Positions 27,515-35,300 of a stretch of 64,000 bases of DNA are shown here, in pieces. The first letter of the stretch is position 1, and the number at the start of each line of letters is the position of its first letter. The notes under the pieces are model-generated. The model did not search any database, was not told the DNA's origin, and was given only the letters and a program-made list of their open reading frames with translations. The position numbers were made by a program, and so were the translations under genes. Source of the stretch: a bacterium (GTDB lineage: Bacteria; ARS69); assembly GCA_025774805.1 (NCBI GenBank), contig JALGZR010000003.1, forward strand, positions 21,563 through 85,562, in the 5' to 3' direction.

Positions 27515-27763
27515 ATGAAGCACAAGCCCTTGTTGAAGCTCGCAACTCTGCTCCTGGCTCTAGGACTTGCGATCCAACTCGGTGGGGTACCCGCCCTGGC
27601 AGGCACTACCGCGGACCCGACCGGAGGTGGTCAGGATCCTCCTTACCCTCCCGCCCCTCCTGGCGAAGGAGACGAGAGCGTGCCGATCGAGACCGACTCG
27701 ATGGACGGCGGCGACGTCATCGCGGGAATGGTGGGGGTTCTGATCCAGATCACCCGACTCTGA
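27515..27763 (+). CDS. Small secreted protein of unknown function
   Basis: 82 residues from the ATG at 27515, with AAGGA eight bases upstream (an ATG at 27506 is in frame but too close to the SD). A Sec signal peptide (MKHKPLLKLATLLLALGLAI to about ALA) is followed by a short acidic, Pro/Gly-rich mature chain (PPYPPAPPGEGDE) and a hydrophobic C-terminus (VIAGMVGVLIQITRL). It could be an exported peptide or a small membrane-associated protein. It is the first gene downstream of the sigma-54 promoter and the palindromes, so it is the probable direct target of that control. Confidence 0.65.
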   Translation: MKHKPLLKLATLLLALGLAIQLGGVPALAGTTADPTGGGQDPPYPPAPPGEGDESVPIETDSMDGGDVIAGMVGVLIQITRL

Positions 27764-27844
27764 TCCGACCCGTCGCCGGGGTGACACGTGGGGGAGGTCG
27801 GTGGGCCGATGTCCCCGAGGGAGCTCACCACAAGGGGGAAGGCG

Positions 27845-28693
27845 ATGCTCGATCTGAACGTGGTTGTCGAGAACATCTACGATCTGGAGCCCCTTCCTCC
27901 CAGCGTTCCCGTCCTCGCGGCGCTCGTCGAGCACGAGGATTCCGATCTCGGAGAGATCGCCGACGTCATCTCCCTCGATCCCCCGCTGACGGCGAAGCTG
28001 CTGCGCGCGGCCAACTCGGCGGCGAACGCTGCGCGCTCTCCCATCACGTCGGTCCGGGGCGCGGTCGTCCGTATGGGGCTCGACGTGACGCTGTCGCTCG
28101 CGGTGGGGGCGGTGGCCCACCCTCGGCTGAACCGGTCGCTCCCGCAGTACGGCTATTCCGAGGGGCAGCTCTGGAACCATTCCGTGGCCGCATCCCTGGC
28201 GGCCGAGCTCGTCGCGAAGCGGTGCGAGGCCCCGTCCGGATCCGTGGCCGCCGCCCTTCTGCACGATATCGGCAAGCTGATCATCTCGCGATATCTCGAG
28301 CCCGAGATCCTGGAGCGCCTGGCCCGAGTTCGGGAGGAGCAGGGCTGCAGCCCGTGCGAGGCCGAGGGAGAGGTCCTCGGGGTCCACTCGGGAGAGGTGG
28401 GAGGACTGCTCGCCCAGCACTGGAAGCTCCCGGAGACCATCGTCCAGGGCATCACCCACCATGACAATCCGAACGAGGCGGAGTCCCTCTCCGCCGACGT
28501 CGTGCACATGGCGAATCTCGTGGCGATCGGGGTGGGCGCCGGTCTCGGGGACGAAGAGGAGGGCCTTCGACCCCAGGTCTGGTCCCTGGAGCGCTTGGGG
28601 TTGGTGCCGTCCGTGTTCGAGGTCCTCCGCGAGGACACGACCGCGAATCTCGAGAAGGTGCTCGAGACCTACGCCGCCTGCCAGTCGGCCTAG
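27845..28693 (+). CDS. HDOD-domain signalling protein
   Basis: 282 residues from the ATG at 27845 after GGGGGAAGG. The HDOD domain covers most of the chain: LPPSVPVLAALVEHEDSDLG, LDPPLTAKLLRAANSA, RGAVVRMGLDVTLSLA, then ALLHDIGKLIISRYL and LLAQHWKLPETIVQGITHHD. An HD pair (HDIGK) and a later H are present, so some metal binding is possible, though HDOD proteins are generally non-catalytic partners in c-di-GMP, two-component or stress signalling. It lies 81 bases after the small secreted-protein gene and may share its sigma-54 transcript. Confidence 0.85.
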   Translation: MLDLNVVVENIYDLEPLPPSVPVLAALVEHEDSDLGEIADVISLDPPLTAKLLRAANSAANAARSPITSVRGAVVRMGLDVTLSLAVGAVAHPRLNRSLPQYGYSEGQLWNHSVAASLAAELVAKRCEAPSGSVAAALLHDIGKLIISRYLEPEILERLARVREEQGCSPCEAEGEVLGVHSGEVGGLLAQHWKLPETIVQGITHHDNPNEAESLSADVVHMANLVAIGVGAGLGDEEEGLRPQVWSLERLGLVPSVFEVLREDTTANLEKVLETYAACQSA

Positions 28694-28985
28694 GCCGTTC
28701 TGCCGCGGGTCCCGGACCTCACAGATCCTGCACGCCCGAATCCTGTCTAAATGCTAGTTTTTCTCTCAGGAAGGCAGCTCCCCTCCCTCCGAAGGTGACT
28801 TGCAGCGCCCCCCTGCCTGCATTCCTCTCCAGGCTCGTCGCGAGGCCGTGGATCGCCGTGTCTGGCTCCTTCGCGCCGTGCGTTCAGGGCCCCGATGTGG
28901 TATGTCATTCTGGCCGCGCTGCCCCCGGAGGACGGGGGGCTCGAAACGCGTCCCCCCGGACGAACACCACGAAGGAGAACGGAAG

Positions 28986-29393
28986 ATGGCGTACAAGATC
29001 GACGAGATCGAGGGCATCGGTCCCGCGTACAGGGAGAAGCTCTCCGTGGCCAAGATCGCGACGACCGATGACCTGTTGAACCTTTGCTCCAAGCCATCCG
29101 GCCGTAAGGAAGTTGCCGAGAAGACCGGTCTGAGCCAGACGCACTTGCTCAAGTGGTCCAATCTCGCCGATCTCATGCGGGTTTCCGGCCTCGGTCCTCA
29201 GTATTCCGAGCTACTCGAGGCATCCGGTGTCGATACGATCAAGGAGCTCCGGAACCGGAACGCCGAGAACCTCGCGGAGAAGATGAAAGAGGTCAACGAG
29301 GCGAAGAACCTCGCCAAGGCCACCCCGTCGGCGACGGTCGTTCAGGGATGGATCGATGCGGCCAAGAAGCTGGAGCCGATGATCAGTTACTGA
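28986..29393 (+). CDS. DUF4332-like helix-hairpin-helix protein
   Basis: 135 residues, ATG with AAGGAG eight bases upstream. Two HhH-like repeats are visible: YKIDEIEGIGPAYREKLSVA and later RVSGLGPQYSELLEASGVDT, the pattern of DUF4332 proteins, which resemble DNA-binding or nuclease-associated HhH pairs. No catalytic residues. The 292 bases before it (28694-28985) show no promoter I trust, only a T-run near 28755. A possible terminator follows the gene. Cytoplasmic; a DNA-binding role is inferred from the fold only. Confidence 0.8.
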   Translation: MAYKIDEIEGIGPAYREKLSVAKIATTDDLLNLCSKPSGRKEVAEKTGLSQTHLLKWSNLADLMRVSGLGPQYSELLEASGVDTIKELRNRNAENLAEKMKEVNEAKNLAKATPSATVVQGWIDAAKKLEPMISY

Positions 29394-29426
29394 TCCGCCC
29401 CCCATTGACGAAGCCGCCACGGAGAC

Positions 29427-29467
29427 ACGGCCCTCGCTCCCGATCTCGAGCGGAGGCCGTTCTCTTG
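29427..29467 (+). terminator. Candidate rho-independent terminator
   Basis: CGGCC...GCTC stem pairing with GAGC...GGCCG around a short loop, followed by TTCTCTT. The stem has a two-base internal mismatch and the T-tract is weak. It lies 34 bases after the DUF4332-like gene. Confidence 0.4.
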
Positions 29468-29582
29468 CCTGCGTCGCTCACCGGCCTCTGCCGGGGCGAC
29501 CCTTTTTCGGCGGGAAGACCGACCGGCCGCGCACGGAGGAGTATCCACCCGTCCGCGGCCGGCGAGTCCGATTCGCCCGCCG

Positions 29583-31106
29583 TCAGTCGTCGCCTCTCCC
29601 GGAGGCTCCCGCAGACCCCGAGGAACCGAGCCACGACCGCAGCTGCTGGGCGGCGAGGTCCCGGCCGCCGATGCCGAAGGCGATCGCGGCGGCCACGGCG
29701 ATGGCGCCGAGGAGCAGACCGAAGGCGAGGTTGATGATGTCGTTCGCCAGACCCATCCGCCGCAGGCCGATCGCGGCGGAGAAGAGGACGATCGCCAGCC
29801 AGGCGGCCCGGGAGAGGAGGATCGACTGGTCCGATCCCGCGCTCCGCAGCGCCGAGGAAGCCAGGTTGGCGAGCCAGAAGCCGAGGGCGAAGATCAGGAG
29901 GCCGGTGAGGATTCGAGTGGCGAACGCGAGGAACTGGCCGGCGAACTCCGTCAGCATGTCGAAGCCCAGCAGACTCGAGGCCTCGATCGTGGCGAAGAGC
30001 ATCACGCCCCAGAGAACGATCGTGCCGGCGATCACGGACGGCGTGCGGCTCTCCGGCCGCGCCTCGCCTGTCTGCTTCGAGAGTCCCATCCGGACGAGGA
30101 TTGCGTCGAACCCGGCGGCGTGGAGAAGGTTGACCAGGAATCCCGCGAGGATCTTCCCGATGACGAAGGCGATGATGAGGACCACACCGGCGCCGAGGAT
30201 CATGGGCACCGCGTCGAACGCGGTGTAGAGCATTTCGGTGGCGGGACCCGTGATCGCGTCGATCTCGAGCGCGTTCAGGGCGGAGATCAGAACGGGCACC
30301 AGGATGAGCACGTAGACGGCGAGTCCGAGAATCCCCGAGATCGAGTGGCGGCTCTCGCTGCCGGCGATCCCGATCCGGTCCCCGAGGCGATCCACACCGG
30401 CCGCCGCCAGCAGATTCGTGACGATGCGGCGCACGATGCCGGCGACGAACCACCCGACGAACCCGATGAGTGCGCCGGCCAAGAGCTTGGGCAGGTAACC
30501 GATCACGTCGTCGAACATGTTCTGGACCGGGCGCAGAAGCCCCTCGAGCTCGAGCGCGCCGAGGATGGCGGGAAGGAAGAGGAGGAAGACGAACCAGTAG
30601 ACTGCCTCCCCAACCGACTTCGCGAGGGGCACGCGCTGGTCCGGCCCGGGGTCCCCGGAGATGCGCTCGTCGATCCGAGCCGCCGACAGCGCGCCGCTCA
30701 CGATCCGGCGCAGGATCGTCGCCGCCACCCAGGCGACGAGGGTGAGCACGACGGCCCCGATGATCTTCGGGAGGAACTCGAAGATCTGAAGGAGAAGACC
30801 GTTCAAGGGCGCGGTGGCCAGATTCAGGTTCAGCGCCTGAAACACGGCGATGACCACGAACAGCATGATGATGTAGAACAAGGCCCGGGAGATCCAACCC
30901 CCCACGTCGACGGCCGAGTCCCGCTCCCGCCCGGTCGCCAGCCGGGCGAGCCGATCGTCAAGCGTGGTGCGCCGGAGCGCGCTACGCACGCCCTTCGCGA
31001 TGAGGGTGGCCACGAGCCATCCCACGACGAGGATCCCGAGGGCGGCCAGCAGGTTGGGCAGGGTTCCTCCGAGCTCCGCCTTCAATTGTTCCCACATCTC
31101 CAGCAT
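29583..31106 (-). CDS. Multi-pass MscS-like 'conserved TM helix' membrane protein
   Basis: 507 residues with at least ten hydrophobic segments arranged as repeats. Four copies of a motif such as LLAALGILVVGWLVATLIAK, FLPKIIGAVVLTLVAWVAAT, YLPKLLAGALIGFVGWFVAG and AVPMILGAGVVLIIAFVIGK each end in a GW/AxxI helix followed by an Arg-rich turn. This repeated pattern is that of the conserved TM helix found in some MscS-type channels. No MscS beta domain follows. It is probably an inner-membrane osmolyte or ion channel relative. Single gene, opposite in strand to its neighbours. Confidence 0.8.
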   Translation of the reverse strand: MLEMWEQLKAELGGTLPNLLAALGILVVGWLVATLIAKGVRSALRRTTLDDRLARLATGRERDSAVDVGGWISRALFYIIMLFVVIAVFQALNLNLATAPLNGLLLQIFEFLPKIIGAVVLTLVAWVAATILRRIVSGALSAARIDERISGDPGPDQRVPLAKSVGEAVYWFVFLLFLPAILGALELEGLLRPVQNMFDDVIGYLPKLLAGALIGFVGWFVAGIVRRIVTNLLAAAGVDRLGDRIGIAGSESRHSISGILGLAVYVLILVPVLISALNALEIDAITGPATEMLYTAFDAVPMILGAGVVLIIAFVIGKILAGFLVNLLHAAGFDAILVRMGLSKQTGEARPESRTPSVIAGTIVLWGVMLFATIEASSLLGFDMLTEFAGQFLAFATRILTGLLIFALGFWLANLASSALRSAGSDQSILLSRAAWLAIVLFSAAIGLRRMGLANDIINLAFGLLLGAIAVAAAIAFGIGGRDLAAQQLRSWLGSSGSAGASGRGDD

Positions 31107-31700
31107 GACGATCCCTCCCGGATGGGGTGAGGTTCCACGACCGAGGCCTGTCTCACTCCCCCGACCACCGGCGAGGGCAAGAAGTCACACGGGTTCGCCT
31201 TCCCCGCCCCGTGACCGCTGGGGTCGTGCCGCCGGCGCCGTTCCCGGGCGCGAAGCGTCTTCCCGCGCCGACGCCGGTTTCCCTTGGACCGGGAGTATAC
31301 GCGGATCGAATAGGAGGGACACCCCGGATTGGATGCAACGCCGCCCCGGGGTCCGGCCCGCCTCGCCCGCCGGTCCCTCTCCAACCTCTTGGAGGGCAGC
31401 CGGTTCGGCACTTCTCCACCGACGCGGACGGGTCGCCGGACCCGCCCGCGACGACGGCCGACCTCGGCCGTTCACCCCCTTCTAAAGCAGGCCGCAAGCC
31501 CCACCGAAATCGAGGATTAGGAGGTTCGCGCCCGAAGCTCGCGCACGCCCGAATCGCCTCTTCCGAGGAGGCGTCGTCGCGGCGTGCCCGATCGTACGGG
31601 CCGAGGTGCGGCGGCACCACTTCGCCTCGGTCGCGCGGCGTGGGCGGCCGGATCGCATTTCCTGAGCGCGACACCAGAGTCGCGGTGAGAAAGCTACGGT
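31107..31700. other. Intergenic region, 594 bp, no gene seen
   Basis: Between divergent genes. No open frame has coding character. A TTGGAC with a following AATAGG at 31286-31316 (18-19 base spacing) might be a weak promoter for the + strand, but it is 400 bases from the next start. Otherwise GC-rich and featureless to my eye. Confidence 0.5.
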
Positions 31701-33857
31701 ATGGAAGATCCCCGCATTCTCGTCGTTGATGACGAGATCACTCTGTGCGTCTTCATTCAGGAGATCCTCGAAGAGAACGGCTGCCGGGTCGAAACCGCGA
31801 ACTCCGCCGAAGAGGGGCTCGAGCTGCTCGACCGGAACCGTTTCGACGTGGCCCTCCTCGACATCGTCCTCCCGAACATGAACGGTCTGCGCATGCTGGC
31901 CGAGATCAAGAAGCGCTCTCCGGAGACGGAAGTGCTGATGATGACGAGCCATACGTCGGTGGAGACCGTGCTCGAGGCCATAAAGCACGGAGCCTACGAC
32001 TACCTGCAGAAGCCCTTCGAAGAGATCGAAGAGGTTTGGATCAACGTGAAGCGGGCTCTCGAGAAGACGGAGCTCGCGGAGAGCAACAAGAGACTCCTCG
32101 AGGAGAAGGACGAGAGGAACCGGGCCCTCTCGGCCGCGGTGATGAGGCTCACGTCGTTCATCGACGCGGGCCGGGCCATGAGTGACTTCCAATCCCTGCC
32201 GCAGCTGCTGGACTTCTTCACCGGACTCGTGGCCAACGAGCTCGGCGTCGACCGTGCCTCCCTCATGCTCCTCGACGAAAGCTCCCAGGAGCTCAGGATC
32301 GTCGCGCACCGGGGGATCGAGGGGATCGATCCCGCTACGGTTCGCGTCCCCGTCGGGCAGGGGATCGCCGGAACGGTCGCGAAGACGGGTCGGCACATTC
32401 TCGTGACGGATGCGGACCCACCGCAGGGGACCAGCCCCGACGGATTGCCGAACCTGTCCAGCTCCTTCATCTCCGCACCGATCGTGCTGTCGATCCCCAT
32501 CAAGTCACGGACCGAGGTGCTCGGGGTGATCAACGTCACGAACCGCCGCAGCTCCATCCCCTTCTCGGACGAAGACCTCGACTATCTGACCGGCATGACC
32601 GGTCAGCTCGCCGTTGCCGTCGAGCGGGCGAAGCACCTGCAGGACCTGCAAGAGGCCTACGAGTCTCTCAAAGCGACCCAGTACCAGCTGATTCTGTCCG
32701 AGCGTCTCAAGGCGGTCGGACAGATGGCGACCGGGGTCGCCCACGATTTCAACAACGACCTCAGTGTGATTCTGGGCAAGACCCAAATGGCCCTGCAGCG
32801 CCTGCAGAGCTCGGACCGGGCGGCTGTGGAGAAGGTCCGGGAGGATCTCGAGACGATCCGGAAGATCTCCATGCGGGGCGCGGAGATGATCAAGCGCGTC
32901 CAAAACTACACGCGGATCCGAAGGGACCGACCGCACAAGGGGGTCAATCTCAACACCGTCGTACGCGAGTCGGTGGAGATGTCCCGTCCGCGGTGGCGAG
33001 ACGGTGCCGAGGCACGCGGTGTCAACATCGATCTCCGGTGCGAGTTCCGGAAGATCCCGCTCGTGGACGGCAACTTCCACGAGCTCACCCAGGTAGTGAG
33101 CAATCTCACCTTCAACGCCATCGAGGCGATGCCGGACGGAGGTTGTCTGACGTTCCGGACGTTTTCGGAGGAGGGCGACGTCGTCCTCGAGATCGAGGAC
33201 ACCGGCGTGGGAATGGACGAGACGACGAAGGAAAACCTCTTCCAACCGTTCCTGACGAACAAGGAGACCGGCAACGGGTTGGGGACGAGCATCGTCTACG
33301 GAATCGTGACCCGTCACAAGGGGAAGATCGAGGTCGAGACCGAACTCGGACGGGGCACAACCTTCCGCATCCGACTGCCCGTGGCCGAGACCCTCTCCCC
33401 CCGGGCCACGGCGGCGCCGGCCGTCGAGCGGTCGCCCGAGCGGTCGCCCGAGCGGTCGCCCGAGTGGTCGCCCGAGGGCTCCCGTCCCGCGAGGATTCTG
33501 CTCGTCGAGGACGAGAAGCTGGTGCGGGAGACCCTCGCCGAGATGCTCGATGCGGATGGTCACACGGTGAAGGACTTCGCCGAGGGTCGGGAGGCGGTGT
33601 CCGGACTGCAGAGGAATACATTCGACCTGGTGATCACCGATCTGAATATGCCCGAGATGTCGGGCCTCGATGTGGCCCGGGCCGTGAGAAGCGTGGACCC
33701 CGACGTCCCGATCGTCCTTCTCAGCGGATGGGCCGTGCAAATGGAAGAGGAGCGACTCCGCGAATCGGGGATCGAACTCATGCTGACGAAGCCGTGCTCG
33801 TTCGAAACGCTCTCCAGCACGGTTCGGCGGGCCATTCGGCCTCGCGCCGGAGTCTGA
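31701..33857 (+). CDS. Hybrid REC-GAF-histidine kinase-REC signalling protein
   Basis: 718 residues, soluble. Receiver 1 (about 1-120): ILVVDDE, phospho-Asp in VALLDIVLP, Lys in QKPF. GAF domain about 150-310 (LGVDRASLMLL, VRVPVGQGIAGTVAKTG, IPIKSRTEVLGVINV). Kinase: H-box VGQMATGVAHDFNN, N-box SNLTFNAIEAMP, G1 EDTGVGMDE, G2 TGNGLGTSI. A linker of RSPE repeats leads to receiver 2 (ILLVEDE, Asp in LVITDLNMPEM, Lys in LTKP). The first receiver suggests control by another kinase and the second an internal or downstream relay. No DNA-binding output. Confidence 0.9.
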   Translation: MEDPRILVVDDEITLCVFIQEILEENGCRVETANSAEEGLELLDRNRFDVALLDIVLPNMNGLRMLAEIKKRSPETEVLMMTSHTSVETVLEAIKHGAYDYLQKPFEEIEEVWINVKRALEKTELAESNKRLLEEKDERNRALSAAVMRLTSFIDAGRAMSDFQSLPQLLDFFTGLVANELGVDRASLMLLDESSQELRIVAHRGIEGIDPATVRVPVGQGIAGTVAKTGRHILVTDADPPQGTSPDGLPNLSSSFISAPIVLSIPIKSRTEVLGVINVTNRRSSIPFSDEDLDYLTGMTGQLAVAVERAKHLQDLQEAYESLKATQYQLILSERLKAVGQMATGVAHDFNNDLSVILGKTQMALQRLQSSDRAAVEKVREDLETIRKISMRGAEMIKRVQNYTRIRRDRPHKGVNLNTVVRESVEMSRPRWRDGAEARGVNIDLRCEFRKIPLVDGNFHELTQVVSNLTFNAIEAMPDGGCLTFRTFSEEGDVVLEIEDTGVGMDETTKENLFQPFLTNKETGNGLGTSIVYGIVTRHKGKIEVETELGRGTTFRIRLPVAETLSPRATAAPAVERSPERSPERSPEWSPEGSRPARILLVEDEKLVRETLAEMLDADGHTVKDFAEGREAVSGLQRNTFDLVITDLNMPEMSGLDVARAVRSVDPDVPIVLLSGWAVQMEEERLRESGIELMLTKPCSFETLSSTVRRAIRPRAGV
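33426..33473 (+). repeat. Four 12-bp tandem repeats coding an RSPE linker
   Basis: GAGCGGTCGCCC repeated four times (the last with one change, GAGTGG), coding ERSPERSPERSPEWSP between the kinase and the second receiver. In-frame copy-number change would only alter linker length. Confidence 0.85.
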
Positions 33858-34016
33858 CGCCATGAGAGATGGCGAGGAGGTGTCATCCGCCAGGAGATCA
33901 CGCACGGCCCGGCCGATCGATGAAAGGCTTTCCGCAAGAACCCGCCCCGCCGTGAGGCGGCGCTCCGCGAACGACGCCACAACCACCGCTCATCCGAGTG
34001 AAGGAGGAAAACTGTA

Positions 34017-34592
34017 GTGAGAGTGAAACTCGCTCACCCGGAGTCCTGGATCCCGCTGGGGATGGCGCTGCTCATCGGCGCCGGAGGGCTCTCCCCCGGA
34101 TCGGCGTACGCCGCCGACAACACCGCGACCGGTGACATCGCCGGTGTGGGCGCCGACCTCACGGACTCGAACATCTTCACGGTGAATCTGAGTACGTTGG
34201 CGCTGGTGAAGACCGCATTTCTGACCGACGGGACTCAGCTCACCTCCGGCGATGCGGTGCCCTCCGGCACGCTCGTCCGCTTCATGATCTACATCGACAA
34301 CCCGACGGCCGTGGACGTCAGCGACGTCAACGTGCAGGACGTCCTGGATCCGACGTTCACCTACCAGGCCGGCACGATCAAGGTGGACAACTCACAGGCG
34401 ACCGGGGCGACCGAGGCGGCGATCTACGCGGCCGTGAACGCGACCGGAGCCCTGGACGACGCCGTCGATCTCGTCGACGTGGCCGGAATCACCGGCGCGA
34501 CGGTCAGTGCCGGCAGCAGTGCGGGCAACCAGCAGCTCGACATTCTCGCCAGCCGTGTGTGGGCGATGCTGATCGAGGTGCGCGTCCAGTAG
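34017..34592 (+). CDS. Secreted DUF11-like adhesion-style protein (paralogue 1)
   Basis: 191 residues starting at a GTG ten bases after AAGGAGG. Signal peptide ending near AYA; the mature part is a DUF11-like beta-sandwich: FTVNLSTLALVKTAF, TLVRFMIYIDNPTAVDVSDV, VLDPTFTYQAGTI. It is clearly paralogous to the product of 34695-35300 (shared LALVK, IYxDNPT, DVL...FTYxxGT). Both precede the giant outer-membrane protein gene and probably feed the same surface structure. The 159 bases upstream contain a perfect 6-bp hairpin (CGCCAT/ATGGCG, 33858-33874) just after the hybrid kinase stop. Confidence 0.75.
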   Translation: MRVKLAHPESWIPLGMALLIGAGGLSPGSAYAADNTATGDIAGVGADLTDSNIFTVNLSTLALVKTAFLTDGTQLTSGDAVPSGTLVRFMIYIDNPTAVDVSDVNVQDVLDPTFTYQAGTIKVDNSQATGATEAAIYAAVNATGALDDAVDLVDVAGITGATVSAGSSAGNQQLDILASRVWAMLIEVRVQ

Positions 34593-34694
34593 CGATCGAT
34601 TCGCGAATCGAGCGATCGGTCGGAGGGCGAGATCGTCTCGCCACGTGACTCGAGCGCTCGTGGGTACGCAGAGTACGGGACGGCGCGGGAGACG

Positions 34695-35300
34695 ATGAAC
34701 CTTCGTCATTGCGTTCTGATCGTCCCGATCCTCTTGTTCGGATCGCTGATCGCATGGACGCCACCTCCCGCCGGTGCCGCGACGAACGCGGCCGTGGGCG
34801 GAATCGGTGGCGTCAACAACGGCACGATCCAGAACGGGGACGGGACCGGACCTGCTCAGTTCACGGTCGATTCGGTGGATCTCGCACTGGTGAAACAGGC
34901 GCGTGATCTGAACGGTGTCGTGTTGCCACCCGGCGCCGGCGTGAGACCGGGTCAGCAGATCTACTTCGTCCTCTACGTCGACAACCCGACCGTCTACCCG
35001 TCCGACGACCTCCGCATCTCGGACGTCCTCAACGAGGCCCAGTTCACCTACGTCCCCGGAACTCTGGAGACGACCCAGGTCACCGACGGTTCGCCGGATG
35101 CGACGATCTGGGCGGGAACTTGGACTCCGCTGACGGACTCCATCGGCATTCCCGACGACACCGCATCGTTCATCGACACGGTGGCGCCGACCGGGCCGAA
35201 TCTCCTCAGCATCGGCGCGGTGCCCGGGCAGTCCAACATGGTTGTGACGTTGCCCGGCAGTACCCTCGTTGCCTTCCGCTTCCTGGTCACGGTGAACTGA
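34695..35300 (+). CDS. Secreted DUF11-like adhesion-style protein (paralogue 2)
   Basis: 201 residues. Signal peptide (LIVPILLFGSLIAWTPPPAG to AAT), then a domain that matches its upstream neighbour: FTVDSVDLALVKQARDLNG, IYFVLYVDNPTVYPSDDLRI, VLNEAQFTYVPGTLE. GGGAG precedes the ATG. Its stop overlaps the ATG of the 1868-residue gene by one base (TGATG), so the two are translationally coupled. Role as secreted partner or subunit is inferred from this coupling. Confidence 0.75.
   Translation: MNLRHCVLIVPILLFGSLIAWTPPPAGAATNAAVGGIGGVNNGTIQNGDGTGPAQFTVDSVDLALVKQARDLNGVVLPPGAGVRPGQQIYFVLYVDNPTVYPSDDLRISDVLNEAQFTYVPGTLETTQVTDGSPDATIWAGTWTPLTDSIGIPDDTASFIDTVAPTGPNLLSIGAVPGQSNMVVTLPGSTLVAFRFLVTVN

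Noticed and set aside
28694-28985. Possible gene or RNA upstream of the DUF4332-like gene
   Set aside because: No ribosome site or continuous coding frame and no recognisable RNA fold; I see only a T-run near 28755.
33858-33874. CGCCAT/ATGGCG hairpin as terminator of the hybrid kinase
   Set aside because: Perfect 6-bp stem but no U-tract; kept only as a note in the neighbouring gene's entry.
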